The notes beneath the pieces are model-generated. The model saw only the letters and a list, made by a program, of their open reading frames with translations. It searched no databases and was not told the origin of the DNA. This document shows positions 1 through 5,201 of a stretch of DNA of 5,201 nt, in pieces. The stretch is from the NCBI GenBank assembly GCA_002438345.1, contig DJUJ01000046.1, positions 320 to 5,520 on the forward strand, in the 5' to 3' direction. Positions within the stretch are counted from its first letter, which is position 1. Each line of letters starts with the position of its first letter. Source of the DNA: Paenibacillus sp. UBA6285. GTDB lineage: Bacteria; Bacillota; Bacilli; Paenibacillales; Paenibacillaceae. The position numbers and the translations under genes are program-made.

Positions 1-2798
1 TTGTTACCGTGACGTCCGGCCATTTTGTCACCTTCAGAGATCTTACGTTTCTGAGCGATGTAGACACGAACCAATTGATTCACACCTGGAGGCAGTTCAT
101 CACCATTCTCACGCGTAAATACTTTAACGTCTACGATAATACCATCACTACCGTGAGGAACGCGTAAAGAGGTATCCCGTACTTCACGTGCTTTCTCACC
201 AAAGATAGCGTGAAGGAGACGTTCTTCTGCTGTTAGTTCTGTTACACCCTTCGGAGTAACCTTACCAACCAGAATGTCACCAGCGCTGATTTCCGCACCG
301 ATACGGATGATTCCGCGCTCATCAAGATTGCGCAGAGCCTCTTCGCCCACGTTCGGAATATCACGTGTGATTTCTTCAGGTCCCAGTTTAGTGTCACGAG
401 CTTCAGATTCGTATTCCTCGATATGAATCGAAGTGTATACATCTTCCTTAACAAGCTTCTCACTTAACAGGATCGCATCCTCGTAGTTGTAACCTTCCCA
501 AGTCATGAACGCAACGACTACGTTGCGACCAAGAGCGAGTTCGCCCATTTCTGTGGAAGGACCATCTGCCAGGATATCACCTTTCTTAACAATGTCCCCT
601 CTTTTAGCTAGAGGACGTTGGTTAATACAGGTACCTTGGTTAGAACGCATAAATTTGTGTAATTTATATTTTACGATATCGCCTTTAACTTCCTTGCCTT
701 CGACAGTTTCAACCCGGCGCAGCCAAATTTCATTAGCTGAAGAACGTTCGATAATACCGTCATACTTGGAAACAACACATACGCCAGAATCCTTAGCGGA
801 TTTATGTTCCATCCCTGTTCCGACCAGCGGAGCTTTAGGAATTAGAAGCGGAACGGCTTGACGTTGCATGTTTGATCCCATCAGTGCGCGGTTGGAGTCA
901 TCGTTCTCAAGGAACGGAATGAGCGCCGTAGCGACGGATACGACCTGTTTAGGCGAAACGTCCATGTAATCTACGCGATTACTTGGCATCGTTGTAATGT
1001 TGTCTGAGTCTTTGTTGTAACGAACGATTACCATGTCTTCCTTAAAGGAACCCTCTTCATCGATCAATACATTAGCCTGAGCAACTACATAATTATCTTC
1101 CTCATCAGCAGTCAGATAATCGATTTGTTCAGTTACCTTACCTGTCTTTGGATCTACCCAACGATACGGTGCTTCAATAAAGCCGTATTCATTGATGCGA
1201 GCAAAGGTAGACAAGGAGTTGATCAACCCGATGTTCGGACCTTCCGGTGTTTCAATTGGACACATCCGGCCGTAGTGACTGTGATGGACGTCACGAACTT
1301 CAAAGCCCGCGCGTTCACGCGTCAGACCACCAGGTCCGAGTGCAGACAGACGACGTTTATGCGTAAGTTCCGCAAGTGGGTTCGTCTGGTCCATAAACTG
1401 AGACAACTGGGAGCTACCGAAGAACTCTTTAATGGACGCGATAACTGGACGAATATTGATCAGAGCCTGAGGCGTAATTGCATTAGCATCCTGAATCGAC
1501 ATTCTCTCGCGTACAACGCGTTCCATACGGGACAAACCGATACGGAACTGATTCTGCAGAAGTTCACCTACAGAACGCAGACGACGGTTACCCAAGTGGT
1601 CAATATCATCGGTATTACCAATTCCGTGAAGCAAATTAATAAAGTAGCTGATCGAGGATATAATATCAGCTTGAGTAATATGCTTAACAGATTTGTCGAT
1701 ATTGCCGTTAGCGATCAGCTTAATAACTCGACCTTCTTCGATTGGTGAGAATACGTCAATCGTTTGAAGCGGAATATCTTCACTGTCCATAACCCCGCCA
1801 GTAACACGGTAGTTCTTAAAGGCAACATTCTTTTCAAAATAAGGAATCAATTCATCAAGCAGTCTGCGATCGACCATTTGGCCGGATTCTGCCAGGATTT
1901 CTCCTGTAGATTCGTCAACCAAAGCCTGAGCAAGACGTTCATTGAAAAGACGGTTCTTGATGTGCAACTTTTTATTGATTTTGTAACGGCCTACATTAGC
2001 TAGGTCGTAGCGTTTTGGATCAAAGAAACGCGCGACCAGCAAACTTTTGGCATTGTCAAGTGTCGGCGGTTCGCCCGGACGCAAACGCTCGTAAATTTCA
2101 ATAAGCGCCTTCTCCGTGGAGTCCGTGTTGTCTTTATCCAGCGTATTGCGAATATATTCATCATTGCCAAGCAATTCCAGAATTTCGGCATCACTACCGA
2201 AACCGAGAGCACGCAAAAGTACGGTAACAGGAATTTTACGAGTCCGATCGATACGAACATACATAATATCCTTAGCGTCGGTCTCAAGTTCCAACCAGGC
2301 TCCGCGGTTCGGGATTACTGTGGCGGTGTAGGTTTTTTTGCCGTTCTTATCCACTTTTGTGCTGAAATAGACGCTTGGAGAGCGAACCAACTGGCTGACA
2401 ATAACCCGTTCCGCACCGTTAATAATAAAAGTGCCGGTCTCCGTCATCAGCGGGAAATCTCCCATGAACACTTCCTGCTCTTTGACCTCACCGGTCTCCT
2501 TATTAATGAGCCGCACCTTTACACGCAGAGGAGCCGCATACGTTACGTCCCGCTCTTTAGCGTCGTCAACCGTATATTTCGGTTCACCCAGGCTGTAATC
2601 AATGAACTCTAGTACCAAATTACCTGTGAAATCCTGGATCGGCGAGATGTCCTGAAACATTTCCCGCAATCCTTCCTCCAAAAACCAATCATAAGATTTT
2701 TGTTGGATCTCGATCAGGTTCGGGACCTCGAGTACCTCGTTAATTCTCGCATAGCTCCGCCGAGTGCGTCGACCATACTGAACAAGATGTCCTGCCAA
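1..2798 (-). CDS. rpoB: RNA polymerase beta subunit (partial, N-terminal 932 codons)
   Basis: Encodes the beta subunit of RNA polymerase, which with beta' forms the catalytic core and DNA/RNA channel and is the rifampicin target. The frame is open from a TTG at 2798 to the left edge. It covers 932 full codons plus two bases, about four fifths of a roughly 1,180-residue protein, so the C-terminal clamp part is missing. I read the whole frame and found no frameshift. Visible motifs are the start ([10 protein letters not shown]), the rifampicin region at residues about 461-487 with SQFMDQTNP and [12 protein letters not shown], the NYEDA acidic pair E773/D774, and [10 protein letters not shown] at the end, with K925 corresponding to an active-site lysine. 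The large insertions of the E. coli subunit are absent, as in Bacillota. TTG is chosen because an in-frame TGA lies three codons upstream, a Shine-Dalgarno sequence is well placed, and Bacillus subtilis rpoB also begins with TTG. rpoC is expected beyond the edge. Confidence 0.98.
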   Translation of the reverse strand, partial: MAGHLVQYGRRTRRSYARINEVLEVPNLIEIQQKSYDWFLEEGLREMFQDISPIQDFTGNLVLEFIDYSLGEPKYTVDDAKERDVTYAAPLRVKVRLINKETGEVKEQEVFMGDFPLMTETGTFIINGAERVIVSQLVRSPSVYFSTKVDKNGKKTYTATVIPNRGAWLELETDAKDIMYVRIDRTRKIPVTVLLRALGFGSDAEILELLGNDEYIRNTLDKDNTDSTEKALIEIYERLRPGEPPTLDNAKSLLVARFFDPKRYDLANVGRYKINKKLHIKNRLFNERLAQALVDESTGEILAESGQMVDRRLLDELIPYFEKNVAFKNYRVTGGVMDSEDIPLQTIDVFSPIEEGRVIKLIANGNIDKSVKHITQADIISSISYFINLLHGIGNTDDIDHLGNRRLRSVGELLQNQFRIGLSRMERVVRERMSIQDANAITPQALINIRPVIASIKEFFGSSQLSQFMDQTNPLAELTHKRRLSALGPGGLTRERAGFEVRDVHHSHYGRMCPIETPEGPNIGLINSLSTFARINEYGFIEAPYRWVDPKTGKVTEQIDYLTADEEDNYVVAQANVLIDEEGSFKEDMVIVRYNKDSDNITTMPSNRVDYMDVSPKQVVSVATALIPFLENDDSNRALMGSNMQRQAVPLLIPKAPLVGTGMEHKSAKDSGVCVVSKYDGIIERSSANEIWLRRVETVEGKEVKGDIVKYKLHKFMRSNQGTCINQRPLAKRGDIVKKGDILADGPSTEMGELALGRNVVVAFMTWEGYNYEDAILLSEKLVKEDVYTSIHIEEYESEARDTKLGPEEITRDIPNVGEEALRNLDERGIIRIGAEISAGDILVGKVTPKGVTELTAEERLLHAIFGEKAREVRDTSLRVPHGSDGIIVDVKVFTRENGDELPPGVNQLVRVYIAQKRKISEGDKMAGRHGN

Positions 2799-2812
2799 CT
2801 TTACTCACCCCT
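2799..2812 (-). promoter_or_regulatory. rpoB ribosome binding site
   Basis: On the minus strand AGGGGTG occupies 2812-2806, seven bases before the TTG start. It pairs with the 16S anti-Shine-Dalgarno sequence if one G-U wobble is allowed. It fixes the TTG at 2798 as the start. The ATG at 2815 is followed by a TAA after four codons, and the in-frame upstream TGA at 2807-2805 sits inside the site itself. Confidence 0.8.
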
Positions 2813-2840
2813 CATGTCTACTCACTTAAAAATTGATTGC

Positions 2841-2871
2841 GAACCCTTGTTTGGAACCGTATAATGGAACC
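2841..2871 (-). repeat. three GGTTC units at 13-nt spacing
   Basis: On the minus strand GGTTC starts at 2871, 2858 and 2845, each exactly 13 bases from the next. The first two copies extend to GGTTCCA. The units lie between the terminator-like hairpin and the rpoB ribosome binding site. An enclosing inverted repeat, CCTTGT (2882-2877) with ACAAGG (2850-2845), and an inner GTAT/ATAC pair (2875-2872 with 2862-2859) could fold this part. Function unknown; three short units could arise by chance. Confidence 0.4.
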
Positions 2872-2874
2872 ATA

Positions 2875-2946
2875 CTACAAGGATTCAGTCATAAATAAAA
2901 GAAAAGCCCTTATCGAAATCTTCGAAAAAAGAGCGCACTTATCCAT
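2875..2946 (-). CDS. possible 23-residue leader peptide in the rpoB leader
   Basis: A short frame begins with ATG at 2946, after AAGGAG at 2962-2957 with a 10-base gap, and ends with TAG at 2877-2875. The peptide starts MDKCALFSKI, continues through RAFLLFM and ends TESL. It has no run of one amino acid that would mark a classic amino-acid-starvation attenuator. It is remarkable because the terminator-like hairpin and its U-rich tail (2934-2893) lie wholly inside the frame. A translating ribosome would therefore cover the hairpin. Whether it is translated cannot be told from one sequence: the Shine-Dalgarno sequence is good, the spacing is a little long, and the frame is short enough to occur by chance. 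Confidence 0.3.
   Translation of the reverse strand: MDKCALFSKISIRAFLLFMTESL
2893..2934 (-). terminator. terminator-like hairpin (possible attenuator) before rpoB
   Basis: On the minus strand GCTC (2934-2931) pairs with GGGC (2909-2906), allowing one U-G pair. TT pairs with AA, then a small internal loop is followed by TCGAA pairing with TTCGA around a 3-base loop at 2920-2918. The hairpin is followed at once by TTTTCTTTTATTT (2905-2893). This is the form of a rho-independent terminator, though the internal loop weakens it. It lies about 110 bases before the rpoB start and well after the promoter, so it could end part of the transcripts early. I found no clear alternative antiterminator pairing. 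Confidence 0.5.
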
Positions 2947-3035
2947 GACCAAAATACTCCTTATCCAGTAGATTTGCCCAAAACGTACATATTATACGTC
3001 ACCAAGCAACAGTTTATGCGCTATTATCTATTACC

Positions 3036-3053
3036 GCGTAGCACCCGCTACGC
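3036..3053 (-). other. perfect 7-bp hairpin in the rpoB leader
   Basis: GCGTAGC (3053-3047) and GCTACGC (3042-3036) are perfect complements around a 4-base GGGT loop. No U tract follows, so it is not a terminator. It may be a structural or protein-binding element of the leader RNA. Confidence 0.55.
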
Positions 3054-3073
3054 CAGAGCATAGAGAACCAATT

Positions 3074-3100
3074 CGCAAAAAACTTGCCGTACGGCATGCG
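3074..3100 (-). other. GC-rich dyad with T run in the rpoB leader
   Basis: TGCCGTACGGCA (3096-3085) is a perfect 12-base palindrome followed by AG and six T (3082-3077). An outer CGCA (3100-3097) can pair with TGCG (3077-3074). As RNA it gives only a 4-bp stem with a 4-base loop before the U run, so it is at most a weak terminator or pause site. Confidence 0.35.
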
Positions 3101-3178
3101 CTAGCCGGCGACAATATATCGCTTGACATTTTCAGCAAACTAAAGACATGGAGCCTATCTTAATACTGACATTTTATA

Positions 3179-3207
3179 ATAATACCATTATCACTATCAC
3201 ATGTCAA
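3179..3207 (-). promoter_or_regulatory. sigma-A promoter for rpoB, extended -10
   Basis: The minus strand has TTGACA at 3207-3202, a perfect -35. After a 17-base spacer comes TATTAT at 3184-3179, a five-of-six -10 that is preceded by TGG to give an extended -10. Transcription should begin near 3172. The -35 starts only 15 bases past the methyltransferase stop, and no terminator stands between, so rpoB can be served both by this promoter and by read-through from upstream. Confidence 0.85.
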
Positions 3208-3221
3208 TAACCTATTGATTT

Positions 3222-3821
3222 TTATTTTTGAGCTTTAATAATCCGATAACCTTTGTCTTTCCCCACTTCTTCCACCACCCGGAACAAGCTTTCAAGTTTA
3301 GCTACCGCTGACGGAGCGCCCTGCTTTTTCTGGATTACAATCCACAGATAGCCACCTTCATTTAAATGATCATAAGCTTCTTCAAAAATCTGATGCACGA
3401 CAGCTTTTCCCGCACGTATCGGAGGATTGGTAAGAATCACATCGAACTTTCGCTGCTCATTCAATGCGCCGAGCACATCGCTTTCCATTACCGTAACATT
3501 CCGAATTCCATTGTGCTGAGCATTCTCACGCGCCAGTTCTACCGCACGACTGTTAATATCAATCATCGTTACTTGCCCTTTGGGGGCTAGGTATGCTGCA
3601 CTAATGCCTATCGGTCCATATCCGCAACCCACATCAAGTACTGCTGAACCGTCTGGAATAATTATAGCTTCAATGAGAACTCGGCTACCGTAGTCGATGT
3701 CTCCTTTAGAGAACACACCCGCATCGCTCGTAAAACGAAAGCTTTTGCCTCTTAGAACGGTGTCGATGGTACGTCTGTCATGACGCACTTCCGGTTGCTG
3801 CGAATAATAATGTTGCGACAT
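3222..3821 (-). CDS. ybxB: class I SAM-dependent methyltransferase, RsmC/YbxB-like
   Basis: A 199-residue Rossmann-fold methyltransferase of the small-domain family that includes the rRNA guanine-N2 methyltransferases RsmC and RlmG. It is close in sequence and position to Bacillus subtilis YbxB, which also lies between rplL and rpoB. Residues 63-72 (DVGCGYGPIG) form the SAM-binding motif I. D88 ends the second strand (motif II) and D115 fits motif III. N132-P-P-I-R-A-G-K139 is the NPP catalytic motif typical of methylation of base amino groups. The C-terminal half has the YLWIVIQKKQGAPSA segment seen in this family. It lacks the N-terminal duplicate domain of E. coli RsmC, as expected for the short Gram-positive form. 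ATG at 3821 follows GGGAGGA (3833-3827) at good spacing. An rRNA substrate is likely from the family but the exact base cannot be read from sequence. No convincing promoter was found upstream, so read-through from rplL may feed it. Confidence 0.93.
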   Translation of the reverse strand: MSQHYYSQQPEVRHDRRTIDTVLRGKSFRFTSDAGVFSKGDIDYGSRVLIEAIIIPDGSAVLDVGCGYGPIGISAAYLAPKGQVTMIDINSRAVELARENAQHNGIRNVTVMESDVLGALNEQRKFDVILTNPPIRAGKAVVHQIFEEAYDHLNEGGYLWIVIQKKQGAPSAVAKLESLFRVVEEVGKDKGYRIIKAQK

Positions 3822-3900
3822 CTCTATCCTCCCTTTCCCTTATGTTAATAGTTTGTATTTACAACCCTACTAACTCTATCAAGCATAAACGCCTTTGGTG

Positions 3901-3912
3901 TCCTTATAAGGA
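3901..3912. repeat. 12-bp perfect palindrome TCCTTATAAGGA
   Basis: TCCTTATAAGGA is its own reverse complement. Its half sites recur in the nearby inverted repeat (TATAAGGA at 3935-3942 and TCCTTATA at 3971-3978). It lies about 80 bases upstream of the methyltransferase start. It could be a protein site or a remnant of the same repeat family; no known operator was recognised. Confidence 0.5.
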
Positions 3913-3931
3913 CGGTAAGTGTTCATGCGAG

Positions 3932-3981
3932 AAATATAAGGATAAAGTATAGTGTGAAACTTATACTTTATCCTTATATTT
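3932..3981. repeat. perfect 20-bp inverted repeat with 10-base loop
   Basis: The arms at 3932-3951 (beginning AAATATAAGGATAAAG) and 3962-3981 (ending CTTTATCCTTATATTT) are perfect reverse complements, with GTGTGAAACT between them. The arms are AT-rich. On the minus strand the repeat begins where the T-rich tail of the rplL terminator ends, so a read-through transcript would contain a long double-stranded stem. No good U tract follows on the minus strand; on the plus strand five T span the end of the right arm. Possible roles are RNase III processing, a back-up terminator, or a miniature repeat copy. Not matched to a known family. Confidence 0.85.
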
Positions 3982-4018
3982 TTATAAAATAAACCCCTTG
4001 AACAAGTTCAAGGGGTTT
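3981..4018 (-). terminator. intrinsic terminator of rplJ-rplL
   Basis: On the minus strand CCCCTTGAA (4015-4007) pairs perfectly with TTCAAGGGG (4002-3994) around a 4-base loop, followed by TTTATTTTAT (3993-3984). The stem lies about 20 bases after the rplL stop. It should end most transcripts of the stalk operon while allowing some read-through into the methyltransferase gene. Confidence 0.92.
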
Positions 4019-4033
4019 TCAGTATAGAAGGAA

Positions 4034-4393
4034 TTACTTCACTTCTACAGCTGCGCCTGCTTCTTCCAATTTTGCTTTAGTAGCTTCGGCTTCTTCTTTG
4101 CTTACTTTTTCTTTGATTGCTTTTGGTGCGTTGTCTACAAGGTCTTTAGCTTCTTTCAAGCCAAGGCCTGTGATTTCGCGAACGATTTTGATAACGTTGA
4201 TTTTGGAAGCGCCAGCGCCTGTCAAAATTACGTCAAATTCGGATTGCTCTTCAGCAACTGCTGCTACCGCACCGCCAGCTGCTACTGGAGCTGCTGCTGT
4301 TACGCCGAATTCTTCTTCAATTGCTTTAACCAGGTCGTTCAGTTCCAATACGCTCATGCCTTTAATTGCTTCCAAGATTGCTTCTTTACTCAT
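4034..4393 (-). CDS. rplL: 50S ribosomal protein L7/L12 (bL12)
   Basis: A 119-residue stalk protein present in several copies per ribosome. It binds L10 and recruits and stimulates the GTPase translation factors. Residues about 1-31 are the dimerisation and L10-binding helices. Residues about 32-51 are an alanine-rich flexible hinge. Residues about 52-119 are the factor-binding domain, with the hallmark [12 protein letters not shown] at 75-86 and the ending [10 protein letters not shown]. Length and sequence are normal for the family. ATG at 4393 follows GGAGG (4405-4401) with a 7-base gap. It lies 65 bases after rplJ, in the same transcript, and is followed by a strong terminator. The strong Shine-Dalgarno sequence fits the need for more L12 than L10. 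Confidence 0.99.
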   Translation of the reverse strand: MSKEAILEAIKGMSVLELNDLVKAIEEEFGVTAAAPVAAGGAVAAVAEEQSEFDVILTGAGASKINVIKIVREITGLGLKEAKDLVDNAPKAIKEKVSKEEAEATKAKLEEAGAAVEVK

Positions 4394-4458
4394 GATTGAA
4401 CCTCCATTTTATATTTAAATTTGTTTTTGGTATTGATTATGCTGCAAGAGTCAAAGGC

Positions 4459-4962
4459 TTACGCGCTTTGTTCTTCTTTTTCAGCAACAGCTTTAACTGC
4501 AAGCGCGAAGTTGCGCACTGGAGCTTGAAGTACGCTAAGCAGCATGGACAGCAAACCATCGCGGGATGGAAGCTCAGCCAGTGCTTTCAGTTGGTCCGCG
4601 TCAATGACACGACCTTCTACAACGCCGCCTTTCAATTTCAAAGCGTCGTTTTTCTTGGCGAAATCGTTCAAAATTTTAGCTGGAGCTACCGCATCAGTTG
4701 TACTGAATGCGATAGCTGTTGGACCAGTCAAAACTTCATCCAACTCACTCAACTCAGCCGCAGCAGTTGCGCGACGTAGCAATGTGTTCTTCAGGACTTG
4801 AAACTCAACGCCAGCTTCACGAAGTTGCTTACGCAGTTCAGTCACTTGGGAAACATTCAATCCACGGTAGTCCGCTACAACAGTCGAAAGACTGTTTTGC
4901 AGTTTAGCAGTAACGACGTCAACCGCATCCTGTTTTGCTTGAATTACTTTTGTATTTGCCAA
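4459..4962 (-). CDS. rplJ: 50S ribosomal protein L10 (uL10)
   Basis: A 167-residue protein that anchors the L7/L12 dimers to 23S rRNA at the base of the stalk and, in this family, represses its own operon by binding the leader RNA. The N-terminal domain carries DYRGL (31-35), [12 protein letters not shown] (41-52), KNTLLRRA (58-65) and LTGPTAIAF (78-86). The C-terminal helix from about residue 135, through [21 protein letters not shown], is where L12 dimers bind. The start is TTG at 4962, eight bases after AGGAGG (4976-4971). The in-frame GTG at 4971 overlaps that ribosome binding site, so a 170-residue version is unlikely. The TTG gives [10 protein letters not shown], a normal L10 beginning. 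Confidence 0.98.
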   Translation of the reverse strand: MANTKVIQAKQDAVDVVTAKLQNSLSTVVADYRGLNVSQVTELRKQLREAGVEFQVLKNTLLRRATAAAELSELDEVLTGPTAIAFSTTDAVAPAKILNDFAKKNDALKLKGGVVEGRVIDADQLKALAELPSRDGLLSMLLSVLQAPVRNFALAVKAVAEKEEQSA

Positions 4963-4976
4963 TGTATACACCTCCT
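4963..4976 (-). promoter_or_regulatory. rplJ ribosome binding site
   Basis: AGGAGG at 4976-4971, extending to AGGAGGTG, is a near-perfect Shine-Dalgarno sequence. Its 8-base distance to TTG at 4962 decides the start in favour of TTG over the GTG at 4971, which lies within the site. Confidence 0.88.
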
Positions 4977-5034
4977 GAAAATTTATGTGTCGGCGTTCTT
5001 TCCAAGGAAAGCATCACCGCTCCTACGCAGGCAT

Positions 5035-5064
5035 TAGAAAAGCCTCCGCAGAATCACGAAGGCT
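5035..5064 (-). terminator. attenuator terminator in the L10 leader
   Basis: AGCCTTCG (5064-5057) pairs with CGGAGGCT (5048-5041), one pair being U-G, around an 8-base loop, followed by TTTCT (5040-5036). It lies about 75 bases before rplJ and is placed where L10-induced termination would occur. I did not resolve the competing antiterminator pairing. Confidence 0.8.
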
Positions 5065-5162
5065 TGATAAAACGAAAGTTATACGAGCGAACTCGTTACT
5101 TCTTGTTTCTATCACAACACCTCGGTAGGGAATTAAGCACTAAGGCACCTACTGTCTACGGT
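5036..5162 (-). ncRNA. L10 (rplJ) leader RNA, ribosomal protein autoregulation
   Basis: The transcribed leader contains ACCGTAGACAGTAGGTGCC followed by a CCTACCGAGGTG segment. GTAGG (5152-5148) pairs with CCTAC (5129-5125). This matches in outline the Bacillota L10 leader that binds L10 or the L10(L12)4 complex and represses rplJ-rplL. Further on lie a hairpin with a UUCG tetraloop (ACGAG 5096-5092, CTCGT 5087-5083) and the attenuator hairpin. In Bacillus subtilis this operon is known to be controlled by L10(L12)4-dependent attenuation; the layout here is consistent with that. The 5' limit is approximate. No convincing -35 was found upstream. TATGCT at 5169-5164 could be a -10, which would place the start near 5157. 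Confidence 0.8.
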
Positions 5163-5201
5163 AAGCATATTCAAGGTTAAGATTGATACCTTAAGTTTCA
5201 C
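5163..5201 (-). other. edge region, no gene assigned
   Basis: These bases upstream of the L10 leader carry no recognisable end of rplA, which is expected just outside the window. A possible weak -10 (TATGCT, 5169-5164) lacks a matching -35. AAGGT and ACCTT (5192-5173) form a short imperfect inverted repeat. Nothing firmer can be said. Confidence 0.3.

Larger units (their letters stand above)
2799..3172 (-). other. long structured 5' leader of rpoB
   Basis: About 370 untranslated bases separate the predicted start of transcription (near 3172) from the rpoB TTG. The region holds, in order of transcription, a TGCCGTACGGCA dyad, a perfect 7-bp hairpin, a short reading frame with a ribosome binding site, a terminator-like hairpin with a U-rich tail inside that frame, and a 6-bp inverted repeat enclosing spaced GGTTC repeats. 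No conserved protein gene fits here. The length and number of hairpins suggest control at the RNA level, but I do not recognise a named riboswitch or leader family. The limits depend on the promoter call. Confidence 0.6.

Noticed and set aside
505..861. 118-codon plus-strand frame inside rpoB
   Set aside because: Antisense shadow of intact rpoB coding sequence with no family signature.
1338..1418. Rifampicin-resistance changes in rpoB
   Set aside because: The region reads as wild type at the usual positions (D470, H480 and S485 here), so there is no sign of resistance.
1125..1748. 207-codon open frame on the plus strand
   Set aside because: It lies antisense to the most conserved part of rpoB, which reads cleanly on the minus strand. 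It has no ribosome binding site I could see and no recognisable protein family, so it is a shadow frame.
2000..2287. 95-codon minus-strand frame overlapping rpoB
   Set aside because: It is in a different frame of the same strand as rpoB, whose frame is open and conserved throughout this stretch.
2991..2996. Second promoter with TATAAT in the rpoB leader
   Set aside because: The -10 is perfect but the bases 17-18 upstream (GCATAA or CGCATA) do not resemble a -35 and no extended -10 is present. It also sits in a small dyad, ACGTA...TACGT.
3031..3129. 32-codon minus-strand frame early in the rpoB leader
   Set aside because: It has an ATG at 3129 but no Shine-Dalgarno sequence before it, and it runs through both GC-rich hairpins; probably chance.
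3841..3900. Promoter for the methyltransferase gene
   Set aside because: TTGATA and AT-rich stretches occur, but no -35/-10 pair with 16-18 bp spacing is convincing.
4396..4779. 127-codon plus-strand frame over rplJ
   Set aside because: Antisense to rplJ and without similarity to anything recognised.
4963..4971. GTG at 4971 as an alternative rplJ start giving 170 residues
   Set aside because: The GTG is part of the AGGAGGTG ribosome binding site, which is correctly spaced for the TTG at 4962.

Overview
The window is a piece of the conserved ribosomal-protein and RNA-polymerase gene cluster of a low- to moderate-GC Gram-positive bacterium (Bacillota). The best guess is Paenibacillus or a close relative. 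The grounds are the RpoB sequence without the large insertions of the proteobacterial subunit, the YbxB-type methyltransferase lying between rplL and rpoB as in Bacillus, the strong Shine-Dalgarno sites, and the use of TTG starts for rplJ and rpoB. All genes are on the minus strand, so they are transcribed from the right end of the window to the left.

In the direction of transcription the layout is as follows. (1) 5201 to 4963 is the rplJ leader, which holds an L10-leader-like RNA with an intrinsic terminator (attenuator). (2) rplJ (L10) and rplL (L7/L12) form a two-gene unit encoding the ribosomal stalk, closed by a strong intrinsic terminator. (3) A short intergenic region carries a perfect 20-bp inverted repeat and a related 12-bp palindrome. 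(4) Next comes a RsmC/YbxB-like SAM-dependent methyltransferase. (5) A near-consensus sigma-A promoter with an extended -10 lies 15 bp after the methyltransferase stop. (6) A long (about 370 nt) rpoB leader contains several hairpins, a terminator-like hairpin with a U-rich tail, and a 23-codon reading frame with its own ribosome binding site that runs through that terminator. (7) rpoB follows, intact for its first 932 codons, and runs off the left edge.

Together these genes build the L10(L12) stalk that recruits translation factors, a probable rRNA methyltransferase, and the RNA polymerase beta subunit. Control appears to lie mostly in the leaders: attenuation before rplJ, which is known for this family, and a possible, less familiar attenuation step before rpoB.

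I see no mobile element, CRISPR array, tRNA or rRNA, and no new multi-gene system. The coding content is ordinary housekeeping. What merits a second look is the non-coding part: the rpoB leader with its overlapping small reading frame, and the inverted repeat downstream of rplL.
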